A stretch of DNA of 36,756 nt from an uncultured Alphaproteobacteria bacterium. Its GTDB lineage: Bacteria; Pseudomonadota; Alphaproteobacteria; RF32; CAG-239. The stretch is taken from NCBI GenBank assembly GCA_944392325.1, contig CALXWI010000013.1, forward strand, positions 1-36,756, given 5' to 3'. Positions 1-7,867 of this stretch are shown here, one piece after another. The translations under genes and the position numbers were made by a program. The notes under the pieces were generated by a model, which was given only the letters and a program-made list of their open reading frames with translations, ran no database searches and had not been told where the DNA came from. Numbering within the stretch: position 1 is the first letter of the stretch; every line of letters starts with the position of its first letter.

Positions 1-147
1 AACCAGACAGATGTATTTGTGCATGCAACGGCTTTTGACCAATCCAAAATCAGGGCTCTTCACCCAGGGCAGATAGTGGGTTTTGATTTGTGCAATGATA
101 GGGGGAAGAGGATGGCGTGTAATGTGGAGATGATAAAAGCCTACTAA
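1..147 (+). CDS. Cold-shock-domain protein, C-terminal part (truncated by window edge)
   Basis: The first 48 codons read openly from base 1 to a TAA at 145-147. The peptide carries the second half of a cold-shock fold: DVFVHATAF resembles the RNP2-like strand (KDVFVH), followed by a spacer and a GQIVGFDL strand like the GQ.V.F.. segment of CspA proteins, ending in an RGKRMACNVEMI strand. CspA-family proteins bind single-stranded nucleic acid and act as RNA chaperones in the cytoplasm. The N-terminal half, start and promoter lie outside the window. The assignment rests on this short segment, so a longer protein ending in a cold-shock domain is also possible. Confidence 0.7.
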   Translation, partial: NQTDVFVHATAFDQSKIRALHPGQIVGFDLCNDRGKRMACNVEMIKAY

Positions 148-175
148 AAAAATGCGTATAACGGTCATCTAATAC

Positions 176-244
176 GGAAACTGCGTGTAAAATGTTCGGT
201 TACGTACCTTTTTTGTACGCGCCCTCACATTTTCACTGGTTTCC
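176..244. repeat. Long palindrome with TACGTAC/GTAC apex (family member 1)
   Basis: Arms GGAAAC / GTTTCC and GTGTAAAATGT / ACATTTTCAC (one bulge) are complementary, then GG/CC, around an apex with two GTAC tetramers separated by about seven bases. It lies just after the cold-shock gene. The arms are not shared with the other members (305-371, 11291-11394, 29825-29945), but the apex is similar. It could act as a transcript-end hairpin. Confidence 0.7.
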
Positions 245-284
245 TATTATATGACTCGTTCTCCGCATTTTTTACAAAAATCCC
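243..284. repeat. Short dispersed repeat, copy 1
   Basis: Contains ATTATATGACTCGTTCTC (246-263), found exactly again at 30161-30178, followed by a tail ending in TTTTTTACAAAAATCCC that recurs at 427-470. It starts at the end of the palindrome at 176-244. No function is known to me. Confidence 0.7.
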
Positions 285-304
285 ACTCTGTGGGTTACTA
301 ATAC

Positions 305-371
305 AGAAAAAAGTTTTAAGGCTAAGTCATGTACCAGCACGTACACTCCTGTCGCCTTAAAACTTTTTTCT
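305..371. repeat. Long palindrome with ATGTAC/GTAC apex (family member 2), terminator-like
   Basis: Perfect 17-bp arms (AGAAAAAAGTTTTAAGG and its complement) enclose about 33 bases containing TCATGTAC, six bases, GTACACT. The right arm ends in a T-run, so on the plus strand it can serve as an intrinsic terminator. The apex matches the other palindromes while the arms do not. Confidence 0.75.
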
Positions 372-426
372 TATTATTAACCGCACATATCGGAATTTTA
401 TCGGGCAAAGAAAAAGATTGAACAAG

Positions 427-470
427 TGTTATGTATTTCACTCGTTCTCCGTATTTTTTACAAAAATCCC
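427..470. repeat. Short dispersed repeat, copy 2
   Basis: Shares CACTCGTTCTCCGTATT and the following TTTTTTACAAAAATCCC with 243-284, with few differences, and again lies downstream of a palindrome. No open reading frame crosses it convincingly. Confidence 0.65.
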
Positions 471-490
471 TGCGCAGCACGCCTAAATAT

Positions 491-541
491 CAAACTCTTG
501 GATTCAATATTTGAAAGGCTCGTCATTGCGGCGAGCCTTGG
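491..541. repeat. Hairpin-bearing repeat (pair with 11388-11438)
   Basis: CAAACTCTTGGATTC followed by an AAGGCTCG...CGAGCCTT hairpin. The same order, with substitutions on both sides, occurs at 11388-11438. The stem is kept while the loop differs. It has no T-run here, so it is probably a repeat rather than a terminator. The rest of 372-590 shows no gene. Confidence 0.6.
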
Positions 542-591
542 GGTTACCATGAATTGAGGACAGTGGAGATACTGAGTCTGCCGATGCTAAT

Positions 592-624
592 AAAAAAGTA
601 CTCTTAACCAAAGAGTACTTTTTT
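592..624. terminator. Bidirectional intrinsic terminator after lepA
   Basis: AAAAAAGTACTCTT, short loop, AAGAGTACTTTTTT: a strong hairpin with T-runs in both directions. It sits 12 bases past the lepA stop codon on the minus strand. Confidence 0.85.
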
Positions 625-635
625 ATGATAAGGGT

Positions 636-2441
636 TTAATTGTCGCCGATGCGCAGGGCTTCAATAAAGGCGGATTGTGGGACTTCTACCTTGCCAAATT
701 GGCGCATGCGCAATTTACCTTTCTTTTGTTTATCAAGCAATTTGCGTTTGCGGGTGACATCGCCGCCGTAGCATTTGGCGGTTACATCTTTGCGCAGGGC
801 AGAGATGGTTTCTCGCGCGACGACTTTGCCTCCGATGGCTGCTTGAATCGGGATTTTGAACAAGTGTCTGGGTATGAGGTCTTTTAAGCGTTCGCAAATT
901 TGTCGTCCGCGGGATTCCGCCTCGCTGCGGTGGCACAGAAACGCCAGAGCGTCAACAGCTTCTTCATTAATTAAAATTTGGACTTTAACCAGATCAGAGG
1001 TCTCATACCCGACAAGCTCATAGTCAAAGCTGGCGTAGCCGCTGGTGATGGATTTGAGCCGGTCATAAAAGTCAAACACAATCTCGTTGAGCGGAATTTT
1101 ATAGACAACCATGGCTCGGGTACCGGCATAAGTCAGGTCTTCTTGCTCGCCGCGGCGCTCGGTACAGAGTTTGAGCACGCTGCCTAAGTATTCATCCGGA
1201 ACCAAAATCGTGGCTCTGACCATGGGTTCCTCAATGGAAGAGATTTTGGTGATGTCAGGCATATCAGCCGGATTATGCAAGGTGATGACGCTACCGTCGG
1301 TTAAGTGGATTTTGTAAGCAACCGAGGGCGCGGTGGTGATTAGGTCTAAGTCAAACTCGCGGCTCAAACGCTCTTGGATGATTTCCATATGCAGCAAGCC
1401 CAAAAAGCCACAACGGAAACCAAGCCCCAAGGCGGCCGAGTTCTCGTTTTGGTAGTCAATACTGGCGTCGTTGAGCTTGAGTTTGGCCAGAGCATCTTTC
1501 AAGAGTTCATACTGGCTGCTGTCAACCGGAAACAGAGAGCAGAAAACTACGGGGATGGGGGGCTTGAAACCGGGGAGAGCCTCAGCACAAGGGGCTTTGT
1601 TGTCGGTAATGGTGTCGCCGACGCGGCAGTCACCGACGCTTTTGATGCTGGCGGTGATAAAGCCGACTTCCCCCGGGCCTAAGGCCTCAATATCTTGCAT
1701 TTTGGGAGTGAAAATACCAACTTTATCAACCGTATAAACCGCATTGGTAGACATCATGCGAATTTGGGACTTTTTACGCAAAAAGCCATCTTTGATGCGG
1801 ACTAAGATGATGACCCCAAGATAGCTGTCATACCAGCTGTCAATAAGTAAAGCTTTGAGAGGGGCTTCAGCCTCGCCTTGAGGGGCGGGAAGTTTGTGGA
1901 CAATGGCCTCAAGTAATTTATCAACCCCGAAGCCGGTCTTGCCAGAGGTTTCAACTGCGTCAGAGGCGTCTATGCCGATGACGTCTTCTATTTGGCGCTT
2001 GACACGCTCAGGGTCGGCGGAGGGGAGGTCAACCTTGTTTAATACGGGTACAATCTCGTGGTCGTTATTAATTGCTAAATAGACGTTGGCTAAGGTTTGT
2101 GCCTCAACCCCTTGGGTGGCATCGACTACCAATACAGAGCCTTCACAAGAGGCCAGAGAGCGGGATACCTCATAAGAAAAGTCAACGTGGCCGGGGGTGT
2201 CAATCAGGTTGAGCTGGTAAGTTTGCCCGTCTTGAGCTTTATAATTGAGGCGTACGGTTTGGGCTTTGATGGTGATGCCGCGTTCACGCTCAATGTCCAT
2301 AGAATCGAGGACTTGTTCTTGCATTTCTCGTTGTTCAAGTCCGCCGCAGTATTCAATAATGCGGTCGGCAAGGGTGGATTTGCCGTGGTCAATATGTGCA
2401 ATAATGGCAAAATTGCGGATTAAGCTTAAGTCGGTTCCCAT
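636..2441 (-). CDS. lepA: Elongation factor 4 (LepA), ribosome-associated GTPase
   Basis: 601 aa, the usual LepA length (about 600). G1 is AHIDHGKS (residues 15-22). Switch I has [11 protein letters not shown]3 is DTPGHVDF, and G4 is NKVD. After the GTPase come EF-Tu domain II, two EF-G-like alpha/beta domains, and the LepA-specific C-terminus ([20 protein letters not shown]), which separates it from EF-G and TypA. LepA acts on the 70S ribosome, influencing initiation and back-translocation. The chosen ATG opens the canonical start just ahead of [13 protein letters not shown], preceded by a weak AGAGA ribosome-binding sequence. It is divergently transcribed from the acetyltransferase gene at 2585. 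Confidence 0.97.
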   Translation of the reverse strand: MGTDLSLIRNFAIIAHIDHGKSTLADRIIEYCGGLEQREMQEQVLDSMDIERERGITIKAQTVRLNYKAQDGQTYQLNLIDTPGHVDFSYEVSRSLASCEGSVLVVDATQGVEAQTLANVYLAINNDHEIVPVLNKVDLPSADPERVKRQIEDVIGIDASDAVETSGKTGFGVDKLLEAIVHKLPAPQGEAEAPLKALLIDSWYDSYLGVIILVRIKDGFLRKKSQIRMMSTNAVYTVDKVGIFTPKMQDIEALGPGEVGFITASIKSVGDCRVGDTITDNKAPCAEALPGFKPPIPVVFCSLFPVDSSQYELLKDALAKLKLNDASIDYQNENSAALGLGFRCGFLGLLHMEIIQERLSREFDLDLITTAPSVAYKIHLTDGSVITLHNPADMPDITKISSIEEPMVRATILVPDEYLGSVLKLCTERRGEQEDLTYAGTRAMVVYKIPLNEIVFDFYDRLKSITSGYASFDYELVGYETSDLVKVQILINEEAVDALAFLCHRSEAESRGRQICERLKDLIPRHLFKIPIQAAIGGKVVARETISALRKDVTAKCYGGDVTRKRKLLDKQKKGKLRMRQFGKVEVPQSAFIEALRIGDN

Positions 2442-2518
2442 AGTTTTAATTCTCTGTAAATATCAATCTGTTCTGCCTATAAATAATGTAAATTTTATGA
2501 TATGGCAATATAAATATG

Positions 2519-2547
2519 TTGTCGAAGCCGGATTTTTGTGTTATAAC
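2519..2547 (+). promoter_or_regulatory. Candidate sigma-70-type promoter for the GNAT gene
   Basis: TTGTCG (2519-2524), 17-base spacer, TATAAC (2542-2547), predicting a start near 2554 and a 30-base leader to the ATG at 2585. The match is good at -10 and moderate at -35. Confidence 0.5.
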
Positions 2548-2584
2548 TACATAAAAGTGATTAAATCAACGGGAGGAGGAAGCT

Positions 2585-3022
2585 ATGCGTAAGATGGTGG
2601 ATGTGACTTTCGGATCATCTCGCTATGATGACTTGGTCGAGTTGCGCTATAAAGTCCTGCTGGAACCGTTGGGTTTGAAGTTTTTGGATTCATTCCGCAA
2701 TAAAGAGGCGTCGTATTTGCACATCGGCTGCATTGAGCAGCTGGATGACAAATTGGTCGGCGGGTTGATTTTGGCGCCGGTGGATAATGATACCATTCGA
2801 ATGATGCAGGTGGCCGTTGATGACAAATATCAGGGGGAAGGTGTTGGGCGTGAAATGGTAAAATATGCCGAAAAGCGTGCCAAAGAGGCCGGATATTCTC
2901 ATTTAGTGATGTTTGCAATGTTGTCAGTTATTGGCTTTTATGAAAAACTGGGCTTTAAGCAAGAAGGGGATATTTTTGAAGATAATGGCATTACCTTTGC
3001 CAAAATGGTAAAGGAGCTCTAA
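2585..3022 (+). CDS. GNAT-family N-acetyltransferase
   Basis: 145 aa, a typical single GNAT domain. The acetyl-CoA pyrophosphate-binding motif A is visible as VAVDDKYQGEGVGREMVKYA (Q-x-G-x-G-x pattern, roughly residues 78-97). It is followed by the C-terminal strand-helix-strand with FYEKLGFKQEGDIF, the usual GNAT ending. The substrate cannot be read from sequence. A strong GGGAGGAGG ribosome-binding site lies 5 bases before the ATG. The next gene begins 4 bases after this stop, so the two are probably co-transcribed and translationally coupled. Confidence 0.9.
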   Translation: MRKMVDVTFGSSRYDDLVELRYKVLLEPLGLKFLDSFRNKEASYLHIGCIEQLDDKLVGGLILAPVDNDTIRMMQVAVDDKYQGEGVGREMVKYAEKRAKEAGYSHLVMFAMLSVIGFYEKLGFKQEGDIFEDNGITFAKMVKEL

Positions 3023-3025
3023 GCC

Positions 3026-3904
3026 TTGACGACTGAAAACGCTAAAGCCTTTAAACAAGTAAAAGATTTGATGTTGGCCGGAAACGTGGCGGAAGCTCGT
3101 AAGGTGATTTGTGCCGCGGCTAAAATTACGGATGATGAACGACGTGAGGTAGGGGAGGAGAATCTGCCTCATTTTATTTTGCAGAAAACCAAAAATATAA
3201 ATATTGCCCGTATGCTGCAGGTGGAGCGGGCGTTTAATACCGTGTATAGGGCTTTTTCGGAGCCGGAAAAGGATTTTTTGAAGGAAAAAGCCTGGCGTGA
3301 GATGGAGCAGGTTGAGCCCTTGATGTCTAATCCGGAAAAGTTAGAGGTGTATTATTGGAAAGGCAAGTGTGCAGCGGTAATGTTTCCGGATGACCAACAA
3401 AAAGCCGTAGATTTGTTTGAGCAGGCGATAGCTTTTAGTCCGTATAATTCTAAGTCGGACTATTTGCGCTATGCCATTAGGGAAGTGTGCTCCGCTAAGG
3501 TTGATGCGGAAGAAAAACTCCGCTATACGGAGATGGCTTGCCGCAAAATGCATGGCTCTTTGCAGAACCCCAAATATGATGAATATATCGACGGCTTGAA
3601 ACGTGTGTGTTATAATCAGGCGCTGAGAAAAGCCAAAAATCAGGAGCTGCATTGGTATGAGCGTGAGGGCGGGTATATGCGTGCCTTGGAGCTGTTGAAT
3701 GAGGTAAGAATTCCGGCGGCGGAAAAGTATCAACATAGGATTAGGGTGTATGGGGCGTTGTATCAGCTCTATAAAGATAACGGGGAAACGCAAAAGGCCG
3801 GACAAATGCACAAAAATCGACAAGCAGCGATTAATGCTGCCGCGCATGAAAAAAAACTGCGTACCGGTGTGAGAATCGATAGTTCAAGCCACAATTATCG
3901 TTAA
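3026..3904 (+). CDS. Uncharacterised helical-repeat (TPR-like) protein
   Basis: 292 aa with no signal peptide or membrane segment, so probably cytoplasmic. The sequence is rich in paired amphipathic helices. Segments such as EVYYWKGKCAAVMF followed by AVDLFEQAIAFSPY match the spacing of a tetratricopeptide unit, and another helical pair lies near residues 215-265 (MRALELLNEVRIP.., ALYQLYKDNG). TPR-like proteins are scaffolds, and the partner is unknown. The start is TTG at 3026, supported by AAAGGAG nine bases upstream overlapping the end of the acetyltransferase gene. I do not recognise the family. Confidence 0.75.
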   Translation: MTTENAKAFKQVKDLMLAGNVAEARKVICAAAKITDDERREVGEENLPHFILQKTKNINIARMLQVERAFNTVYRAFSEPEKDFLKEKAWREMEQVEPLMSNPEKLEVYYWKGKCAAVMFPDDQQKAVDLFEQAIAFSPYNSKSDYLRYAIREVCSAKVDAEEKLRYTEMACRKMHGSLQNPKYDEYIDGLKRVCYNQALRKAKNQELHWYEREGGYMRALELLNEVRIPAAEKYQHRIRVYGALYQLYKDNGETQKAGQMHKNRQAAINAAAHEKKLRTGVRIDSSSHNYR

Positions 3905-3947
3905 AAAAAGCGAAAAAACGCAATGAGAATAAAGGTGTTTTTTATTG

Positions 3948-3976
3948 TTGACAAAATAGTGAAAATATGGTAAATA
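3948..3976 (+). promoter_or_regulatory. Sigma-70-type promoter for the gene at 4025
   Basis: TTGACA (3948-3953, consensus), 17-base spacer, TAAATA (3971-3976). Predicted start near 3983, giving a roughly 42-base A/T-rich leader without a clear Shine-Dalgarno sequence. Confidence 0.65.
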
Positions 3977-4024
3977 AGGATTGTTTTTACTACGATTATG
4001 TTAAACAATTAAAAATAAATTATT

Positions 4025-4804
4025 ATGGCAAACAGTATTTCATTGCCGATTACGGCAAGCTTGCACTACAGTTGCAATATGGCAGCAAAGGCTACATTTG
4101 CGTCAACTAGCAGACGTGAGGCTTTTGAAGATAAGGTTGAAAAGTTTTTGAATCCGGAAAATGTTCAGTTCTTTGGGCAGAATAATGGCTTGAAGACTGG
4201 AGATTTGTTTCAGTTACAGAAACCTTCAGAATGGAATGTATATGACTATGATGGTCTGTGCAATAACAAACGTGAAGTTATTGATGATTTTATGGTAATT
4301 GTCGGTGATGATAGCGGTTGTTACAATTATGTAGCTGCCTATAATGAGTCCAAAAACAGCGGTAGATATCAAAGGTTGGCTAAGCGGGTATTGGCTTCGC
4401 AGACTTATGTGGTATACAAATCACGTAAAAGTGGTAAATATAAGCTGAAATGCTTATTGGATAATAATGCGTGGCTGGATGCGAAAAAAGCTTTATTTGC
4501 TTTTAAGTTTTTGGCACGAATGTCAAAATTGAAAGTAGATGAAAAGTCTTTGCAGGTGGTGGAATGTATGATCCATTTGCCAAACAAAGCCGTAGAAATC
4601 AGAGCGGCTAGGGTTATTAGTGCTACCGATGCAAATGGTGCGGCCAAATGCTTGGTGATGTCGATGAACTCCGGCAAAATGTGGCTGCTTGATGCCGACC
4701 AATGCTCAATTAAGGCAGATATTGCAAGTAAAGGCTTAATTATGACCAATTTTGTGGGCCTGAAAAAGACCAGCGACAAAGGAAACTATGTTAGGGTTTC
4801 CTAG
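4025..4804 (+). CDS. Hypothetical protein
   Basis: 259 aa. I do not recognise it. The first 25 residues are Ser/Ala-rich but lack a clear signal peptide, and there is no membrane segment. The middle alternates short strands with basic patches (QTYVVYKSRKSGKYKLKCLL), and the C-terminal half looks beta-rich. It is a monocistronic unit, with its own consensus promoter upstream and a strong terminator just downstream. The ATG at 4025 has no Shine-Dalgarno sequence; an in-frame ATG at 4079 also lacks one. In many alphaproteobacteria tolB would precede pal here, but this protein shows no TolB beta-propeller repeats. Confidence 0.7.
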   Translation: MANSISLPITASLHYSCNMAAKATFASTSRREAFEDKVEKFLNPENVQFFGQNNGLKTGDLFQLQKPSEWNVYDYDGLCNNKREVIDDFMVIVGDDSGCYNYVAAYNESKNSGRYQRLAKRVLASQTYVVYKSRKSGKYKLKCLLDNNAWLDAKKALFAFKFLARMSKLKVDEKSLQVVECMIHLPNKAVEIRAARVISATDANGAAKCLVMSMNSGKMWLLDADQCSIKADIASKGLIMTNFVGLKKTSDKGNYVRVS

Positions 4805-4817
4805 TGGTTGTAAAAAT

Positions 4818-4857
4818 AAAAAAAAGCGTAACCTCGTTGATGGTTGCGCTTTTTTTT
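4818..4857. terminator. Intrinsic terminator after the gene at 4025
   Basis: AAAAAGCG-AACC, loop, GGTTGCGCTTTTTTTT, starting about 13 bases past the stop codon. It separates this unit from pal. Confidence 0.85.
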
Positions 4858-4988
4858 GTGCCGGAATAAAAAAATTTTTGATAATGATGCTTTTTGTTGT
4901 TGAAAATTTAACTTTTATTGCTTAAGTTAGTTAACGTATTAATTGTTCAACAATTAAGAAGATAAAAAAACCATATGGAGAAAATAAT

Positions 4989-5456
4989 ATGAAAAAGCTT
5001 TTAAGTTTGTTCTGCGCACTGGCATTCTTGTCTGGTTGTTCTATGTTTGATTCAAACGGCGGTTTGTTTGGCGGCGCTGAATGCGCTTCTAAAGAAGCTC
5101 GTGACTTTATGGCTCACGCTGAAGACAGAGTTTTCTTTGCTTTCGACAGCTCTGCTTTGTCTAACAATGCTGTAGAAGTTTTGCAAACTCAGGTTGAATG
5201 GCTGAAAAACAACGAAAACGTTGACGTTATCGTTCAAGGTTACTGCGATGAAAGAGGTACCAGAGAGTACAACTTGGCTTTGGGTGAACGCCGTGCCAAT
5301 GCTGTAAAACAGTACATGATTTCTCAAGGTATTGCCGCTGACAGAATCTCTACCATTTCTTATGGTAAAGAAAGACCGGCTGTTTTGGGTAACAACGAAG
5401 CCGCTTGGGCTCAGAACCGTCGTGCCGTTACCGTTGTTAAGGCTGTTGCCGAATAA
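4989..5456 (+). CDS. pal: Peptidoglycan-associated lipoprotein Pal
   Basis: 155 aa, the usual Pal size. The N-terminus is a lipoprotein signal with lipobox LSGC (acylated Cys at residue 17). An OmpA-type peptidoglycan-binding domain follows: VFFAFDSSALS, VIVQGYCDERGTREYNLALGERRANAVKQYM, ISYGKERPAV, and NRRAV at the end. Pal anchors the outer membrane to peptidoglycan and partners TolB in the Tol-Pal envelope-constriction machine. The ATG is preceded by TATGGAGAAAATA. Its codon choice (frequent GCT, AAC, GAA) looks like that of a highly expressed gene. A terminator follows at 5482, so cpoB is partly uncoupled. Confidence 0.95.
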   Translation: MKKLLSLFCALAFLSGCSMFDSNGGLFGGAECASKEARDFMAHAEDRVFFAFDSSALSNNAVEVLQTQVEWLKNNENVDVIVQGYCDERGTREYNLALGERRANAVKQYMISQGIAADRISTISYGKERPAVLGNNEAAWAQNRRAVTVVKAVAE

Positions 5457-5481
5457 TCAACGTAACCGATTGGTTTAATAA

Positions 5482-5513
5482 AAACGCTTGGCGAATCGTC
5501 AGGCGTTTTTTTT
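5482..5513 (+). terminator. Intrinsic terminator after pal
   Basis: AACGCTTG, loop, CAGGCGTTTTTTTT (one mismatch/bulge), 25 bases after the pal stop. It may be leaky, as cpoB starts 90 bases later. Confidence 0.75.
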
Positions 5514-5603
5514 GATATCTGAAAGATTGTGCTTGTTAATTGGCTTATTTTGGTTTATTTTGCAGATGATTGTAGTTTTTTTAATTGCCTGATGAGGATG
5601 AAA

Positions 5604-6488
5604 ATGAAACTTTGGAGTGCTGGGTTGGTGGCGGCCGTTGTGTTGGTCGGCAGTATGGATGTAAAGGCGCAAACTGTGAAGTCTTTGAGCCGTGATGTGG
5701 AGGCTTTGCGCGAGGATTTGGAGGTGTTGCAACGGCAGGCTTATCGTCAGCAAAACAGCGGAAATGTCGCTGGCGCGTCGTCAGGTAATGTGCAGCAACG
5801 CTTGAGCCAGTTGGAAGAAACCGTGCGCGAGGTATCAGGCAGAATGGACGAGCTGGAGCATAAATTTAAACAGGTCGATGAGCGCTTTAAGCTGCTGAAT
5901 CAAGATATTGATGTGCGCTTTAAGCTCTTGGAAGGCAAGCCGATTAAAGGTAATGGAATCGGTACCGAATCGAAGGGCAAACGCTATGAGGCTCCAACCG
6001 CAAAAAATGCTCCGAAGTCAGTCGTCGGGGAGGCGGTGACAGGTGAAGATTTGGCGCCAATTGAACTCCCCAAAAAGGAAAAAGCTAAAGAAGATAAAAA
6101 ACGCTCGGCTCAAGAGATTTATCAGTCCGGAATGGATGCTTTTAATGCCAAAAAATATGATGCCGCAGAGCAGGATTTTAATTTGATTTTGAAGGATTAT
6201 CCTAAAGATAAACTGGCCGGAAATGCGCAATATTGGTTGGGAGAAGTTTATTTCAGCCGTGAGGAGTTTGCTAAAGCGGCGGTGGCTTTCGGTAAAGGAT
6301 ATAAAAACTATAAAGACGGAAACAAAGGTGCTGATAGTATGTATAAGCTCGGGGTGGCTATGCAGAAGTTGGATAAAAAAGCAGAGGCTTGCGCGGCTTA
6401 TCAGGCATTGCCGTCAGAGTTCCCCAAGGCGGAAAAAGCTTTGCTCGATAAGGCCAAGAAAGCGGCTCAGACTTTGAAGTGTAAATAA
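5604..6488 (+). CDS. cpoB: Cell division coordinator CpoB (YbgF)
   Basis: 294 aa from the chosen ATG, which has GAGG six bases upstream and opens a proper signal peptide (MKLWSAGLVAAVVLVGSMDVKAQ). Longer in-frame starts upstream lack this. After cleavage there is an N-terminal coiled coil (heptads in SLSRDVEALREDLEVLQRQA and LEETVREVSGRMDELEHKF), a Lys-rich linker, and a C-terminal TPR domain (AQEIYQSGMDAFNAKKYDAA through KKAAQTLKCK). This is the CpoB architecture. It is periplasmic and links Tol-Pal to peptidoglycan synthesis during division. Position directly after pal and 6 bases before tilS matches the alphaproteobacterial tol cluster. Confidence 0.93.
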   Translation: MKLWSAGLVAAVVLVGSMDVKAQTVKSLSRDVEALREDLEVLQRQAYRQQNSGNVAGASSGNVQQRLSQLEETVREVSGRMDELEHKFKQVDERFKLLNQDIDVRFKLLEGKPIKGNGIGTESKGKRYEAPTAKNAPKSVVGEAVTGEDLAPIELPKKEKAKEDKKRSAQEIYQSGMDAFNAKKYDAAEQDFNLILKDYPKDKLAGNAQYWLGEVYFSREEFAKAAVAFGKGYKNYKDGNKGADSMYKLGVAMQKLDKKAEACAAYQALPSEFPKAEKALLDKAKKAAQTLKCK

Positions 6489-6494
6489 ATATCA

Positions 6495-7577
6495 ATGCAG
6501 CGCTTTTTTGAACAGCATAAGATTGAAGATGAGGTTATTGCAGCGGGTGTGTCCGGTGGGGCAGACTCGCTGGCTTTGGTTTTGCGTCTGAATGATTGGG
6601 CCAAGCAAAACGGGCGGCGAATTGTGGCGCTGACCGTGGAGCATGGGTTGCGGAGCGAATCTGCTGCTGAGGCGGAGTATGTGGCTCAGTTGATGGCAGG
6701 GCAGGGAATTGAACATCATATTTTGCCATGGGTGGGGCAAAAACCCAAAACCGGAATCGAAGAGGCCGCACGCAAGGCACGTTATGATTTGTTGGCAGAA
6801 TGGTGCAAAGCTCACAATGTGCGCGTGCTGGCGATGGGGCATCATTTGCGGGATCAGGCGGAGACTTTTTTGTTGCGCTTAATCAGGGGCAGCGGAGTAT
6901 ATGGCTTGAGCGGAATTTTGCCGGTGAGTGAGCGCGGCGGGTTGTTGATTGTACGGCCGCAGCTTGATAAAACCCCAGATGAACTGCGGGGCTATTTGCG
7001 GGAGCGCAGAGTGCGCTGGGTGGAAGACCCGTCTAACCAAAATCAGGATTTTTTGCGGGTGAAAATTCGGCGCTTTTTGCCGGAATTGGAGCGCGAATTG
7101 GGTTTGACCGAGGGACGTTTGGCGGCAACGGCGGCAGTATTGGCGCAGACCCGCGCTTTTGTGGAAAGTGAAGTGCAAAAAGTAATCAAAAATCAAGTGC
7201 GGGTTTGGGAGCAGGCCGGTGTATCTTTTAAGCAGGCTGATTTTGGGCAATGGCCGCAGGAAATCAAGTTTCATATTTTGGCGGAGCTGTTAGCGCAAGT
7301 CGGGCAGCGTGATTATATGCCGGAGGCGGCGGAGGTATTGCGTTTGGCAGAGGCAATGGCGAATCCGGATTTTAAGGGGGCAACGCTCGGCGGGTGTGAG
7401 GCCTTGGTTTTTCAGCGGCAGATTTGGTTGGTGCCGGAAGCCGAGGAGAGTTCATCTATCTTACGCAAAAAAGACTGGGAGGAGTTTGTGGCTTGTCATC
7501 CACAATATGCTAAAATCCCACTACCATACAAGCTACGCCGCAAGCTGGTACAGCGGGCGCAAGCTGGGGCAGCTTGA
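6495..7577 (+). CDS. tilS: tRNA(Ile)-lysidine synthase TilS
   Basis: 360 aa. The PP-loop ATP pyrophosphatase motif SGGADS is at residues 20-25, with TVEHGLR and GHHLRDQAETFLLRLIRGSG, both diagnostic of TilS. The enzyme converts C34 of the tRNA-Ile CAU anticodon to lysidine using ATP and lysine and is normally essential. The start lies 6 bases after cpoB, and the genes probably form one transcript. The last codons (about RAQAGAA and the stop) lie inside a dispersed GC-rich repeat that recurs at 11447-11482. The native C-terminus has therefore apparently been replaced or extended, and the protein is shorter than many TilS proteins (about 430 aa), lacking most of the C-terminal substrate domain. 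Confidence 0.94.
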   Translation: MQRFFEQHKIEDEVIAAGVSGGADSLALVLRLNDWAKQNGRRIVALTVEHGLRSESAAEAEYVAQLMAGQGIEHHILPWVGQKPKTGIEEAARKARYDLLAEWCKAHNVRVLAMGHHLRDQAETFLLRLIRGSGVYGLSGILPVSERGGLLIVRPQLDKTPDELRGYLRERRVRWVEDPSNQNQDFLRVKIRRFLPELERELGLTEGRLAATAAVLAQTRAFVESEVQKVIKNQVRVWEQAGVSFKQADFGQWPQEIKFHILAELLAQVGQRDYMPEAAEVLRLAEAMANPDFKGATLGGCEALVFQRQIWLVPEAEESSSILRKKDWEEFVACHPQYAKIPLPYKLRRKLVQRAQAGAA

Positions 7578-7670
7578 CCCCATCGGTTAGCGGTTTCTGG
7601 TGCGGTGTCCAACAAGTCGCGACCACGATGCTCGTGGAGCCATCAGTCACCGGTAGCTTGCTCTGAGTTT
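7554..7670. repeat. GC-rich dispersed repeat overlapping the end of tilS
   Basis: GGGCGC-AAGCTGGGGCAGCTTGACCCC-ATCGGT (7554-7587; the central part is self-complementary) matches 11447-11482. The following stretch with CCAACAAGTCGCG resembles the repeat at 24367-24480. No gene is visible between tilS and 7868. Confidence 0.75.
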
Positions 7671-7757
7671 AAATTAGTCGCGATGCTTAGATGGTGCTTG
7701 TGGGTGGTATGATATCTATTTATATGGTTTATGGTTCAGCCATTAAAAAAATCATCA

Positions 7758-7847
7758 ACTGTCATGTTCGGGCTTGACCCGGACATCCAAGTATATAAAA
7801 CATCTATTTTAAACTTGGATTACCGAAACAAGCCCGAGGATGACAGT
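7758..7847. repeat. 90-bp imperfect inverted repeat (MITE/REP-like)
   Basis: Terminal ACTGTCAT/ATGACAGT arms continue inward as GGGCTTG/CAAGCCC and ATCCAAGT/ACTTGGAT around an AT-rich centre. Elements with this GTCAT-n-GGGCTTG-type edge are common noncoding palindromes in alphaproteobacterial genomes. It sits just past the 3' end of the cysteine-rich gene. Confidence 0.75.
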
Positions 7848-7867
7848 GCCCGTGGAGGGATAAAAAA

